Translations under genes and position numbers: made by a program
Shown here: in pieces, positions 15,138 through 15,612 of the stretch
Position numbering within the stretch: the first letter of the stretch is position 1
Layout of the letters: each line of letters opens with the position of its first letter
The notes under the pieces: generated by a model
Databases searched by the model: none
Told to the model about the DNA's origin: nothing
Seen by the model: only the letters and a program-made list of their open reading frames with translations
NCBI GenBank assembly: GCA_011682595.1
Contig: JAACEH010000015.1
Location: 1-15,612, forward strand
Origin: Anaerolineaceae bacterium
GTDB taxonomy: Bacteria; Planctomycetota; Phycisphaerae; FEN-1346; JAACEH01
DNA length: 15,612 bases
Direction of reading: 5' to 3'

Positions 15138-15159
15138 AGTAGCCCCTTTATCTGTTCGT

Positions 15160-15200
15160 ACGTGTTTATTGTGGCTTGTTACGACCGCTTGTCAACACGT
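15160..15200. promoter_or_regulatory. Inverted repeat flanking the operon promoter (candidate DeoR operator)
   Basis: ACGTGTT (15160-15166) and AACACGT (15194-15200) form a 7-bp perfect inverted repeat spaced by 27 bp. One arm abuts the -10 box and the other overlaps the -35 box. This is where a repressor would block RNA polymerase. Centre-to-centre distance is 34 bp, a little over three helical turns. Confidence 0.45.
15167..15195 (-). promoter_or_regulatory. Sigma-70 promoter of the nine-gene operon
   Basis: On the minus strand a perfect TTGACA (15190-15195) is separated by 17 bp from ACAATA (15167-15172). The start would be near 15160, giving a short leader before ATG 15137. It is the only good promoter I see in front of the operon. 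Confidence 0.75.
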
Positions 15201-15204
15201 TTTC

Positions 15205-15227
15205 CGAAAAAGCAGGCACCTTTTTCG
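15205..15227. promoter_or_regulatory. Upstream palindrome (candidate regulatory site)
   Basis: CGAAAAAG-caggcac-CTTTTTCG is an 8-bp perfect inverted repeat with a 7-nt spacer, centred about 56 bp upstream of the presumed start. It could bind an activator, or be a second DeoR site. A hairpin role is possible but it has no poly-U run. Confidence 0.35.
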
Positions 15228-15240
15228 CATGATTGCTCAT

Positions 15241-15327
15241 GCGCCGGCCCACGGAGGGGCGGTGAAAAATCGCCACGGGAATCGCGCCGCTGCATGAAGG
15301 GTCCGAGGAGATGAAAAAAACGGCGGT
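15241..15327. repeat. Intergenic repeat, copy 2 (upstream of the operon)
   Basis: This is the second copy of the 85-87 bp repeat seen at 3020-3104. It contains AATCGC-CACGGG-AATCGC and GCTGCATGAAGGGTCCGAGG. Its right end (AAAAAAACGGCGGT) is the left arm of the tRNA terminator hairpin. A further 6-bp hairpin CGCATG-attgct-CATGCG (15226-15243) overlaps its left edge and is not shared with copy 1. Confidence 0.8.
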
Positions 15328-15374
15328 CAGGCATGACCAGGCGCTGCCGGTCATCGCCTACCGCCGTGTTTTTT
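15314..15374 (-). terminator. Strong bidirectional intrinsic terminator after tRNA-Asp
   Basis: ACGGCGGT (15320-15327) pairs with ACCGCCGT (15360-15367). AGGC and ATGACC continue the stem with GGTCAT and GCCT, giving about 18 bp with one unpaired base on each side and a 10-nt loop. A7 on one side and T6 on the other make it a terminator in both directions. For the tRNA transcript (minus strand) the U-run is the complement of 15314-15320. Confidence 0.85.
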
Positions 15375-15375
15375 A

Positions 15376-15452
15376 TGGCGAGGCCAACGGGACTCGAACC
15401 CGCAACCTTCGGATCGACAGTCCGATGCTCTAACCAATTGAGCTATGGCCTC
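15376..15452 (-). tRNA. tRNA-Asp (GTC)
   Basis: The minus strand folds as a standard cloverleaf. The acceptor stem GAGGCCA pairs with TGGCCTC. The D arm is AGCTCAATTGGTTAGAGC. The anticodon stem TCGGA/TCCGA carries loop CTGTCGA with anticodon GTC. The T arm reads GCGGG-TTCGAGT-CCCGT. The discriminator is G and the 3' CCA is encoded (15378-15376). It reads GAC/GAU codons. It has its own promoter and terminator and lies alone upstream of the operon. Confidence 0.97.
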
Positions 15453-15497
15453 ACGGTTCCCTCACTGACAACGCCTTGCGGCTCATCAGAGACGCAC

Positions 15498-15526
15498 ATT
15501 TTGCACAAAGCGGCAAGCCGTGTCAA
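15498..15526 (-). promoter_or_regulatory. Sigma-70 promoter of tRNA-Asp
   Basis: On the minus strand TTGACA (15521-15526) and CAAAAT (15498-15503) are separated by exactly 17 bp. Transcription would start near 15490, leaving a 5' leader of about 40 nt to be removed by RNase P. Confidence 0.75.
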
Positions 15527-15612
15527 GCCTTTTCACAACCGCCCTTCGGCTTGGGGTGCACGTCACGTTTGCAGGTGGATTTTTCATGCGACGGGGTGGC
15601 CTGGGCTGCTTG
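15527..15612. other. Right-edge sequence without a supported gene
   Basis: The last 86 bases show no supported gene. A plus-strand ATG at 15586 with AGGTGG 7 nt upstream opens a frame (MRRGGLGCL) that reaches the edge, but nine codons are too few to call. Confidence 0.3.

Noticed and set aside
15312..15432. Short plus-strand frame from ATG 15312 (MKKTAVRHDQ...NGTRTRNLRIDSPML)
   Set aside because: It reads through the terminator hairpin and antisense through tRNA-Asp. Such NGTRTRN tails are a well-known annotation artefact.
15376..15452. tRNA-Asp as the attachment site of an integrated element carrying the operon
   Set aside because: No copy of the tRNA 3' end is visible near 3100 or elsewhere, and no integrase gene is in the window. 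The repeat near the tRNA does not include tRNA sequence.
15586..15612. Start of a plus-strand gene at the right edge
   Set aside because: Only nine codons are visible. The ribosome-binding site is modest and no plus-strand promoter is evident, so it cannot be supported.

Overview
The window is about 62-65% GC by eye, bacterial, and almost entirely coded on the minus strand. It holds ten protein genes, one tRNA, three convincing sigma-70-type promoters, two intrinsic terminators and a two-copy intergenic repeat. The gene families point towards the Planctomycetota/Lentisphaerota/Verrucomicrobiota side of the bacterial tree. They include several Gfo/Idh/MocA-type oxidoreductases, a UroD-like protein inside a sugar operon, and a very large membrane-anchored protein with transglutaminase-like and carboxypeptidase-regulatory-like domains. 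This placement is an inference from gene style, not a phylogenetic result.

Layout, read in the direction of transcription (right to left). At 15526-15376 is a tRNA-Asp(GTC) with its own promoter, ending in a strong bidirectional hairpin terminator (15314-15374). Repeat copy 2 follows at 15241-15327, then a promoter with two inverted repeats (15160-15227). Next comes a tightly packed nine-gene operon from 15137 to 3150. It encodes a DeoR regulator, a class III-type PLP aminotransferase, a UroD-like protein, an FGGY sugar kinase, an L-arabinose/L-fucose isomerase-like protein, a Gfo/Idh/MocA oxidoreductase fused to a GNAT acetyltransferase, an amidohydrolase_2 protein, a second Gfo/Idh/MocA oxidoreductase, and a mannitol-dehydrogenase-like polyol dehydrogenase. 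The operon ends at a short hairpin near 3094-3112, which is fused to repeat copy 1 (3020-3104). A fresh promoter (2973-3001) then drives a large gene (2897 to the left edge) that has no stop in the window. It spans about 965 codons on the minus strand.

How the genes may work together: DeoR, aldose-ketose isomerase, FGGY kinase and NAD-dependent polyol/sugar dehydrogenases form the usual core of an inducible carbohydrate-use operon. To this core are added an aminotransferase, a GNAT domain fused to a sugar-type oxidoreductase, a metal-dependent hydrolase/lactonase-like protein and a UroD-like protein. No aldolase, epimerase or transporter is present. The combination suggests use or remodelling of an unusual, possibly amino- or O-methyl-substituted, sugar or polyol. 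The substrate cannot be read from the sequence. The notable points are the oxidoreductase-GNAT fusion, the whole gene set, and the roughly 90% identical repeats that bracket the operon on both sides.
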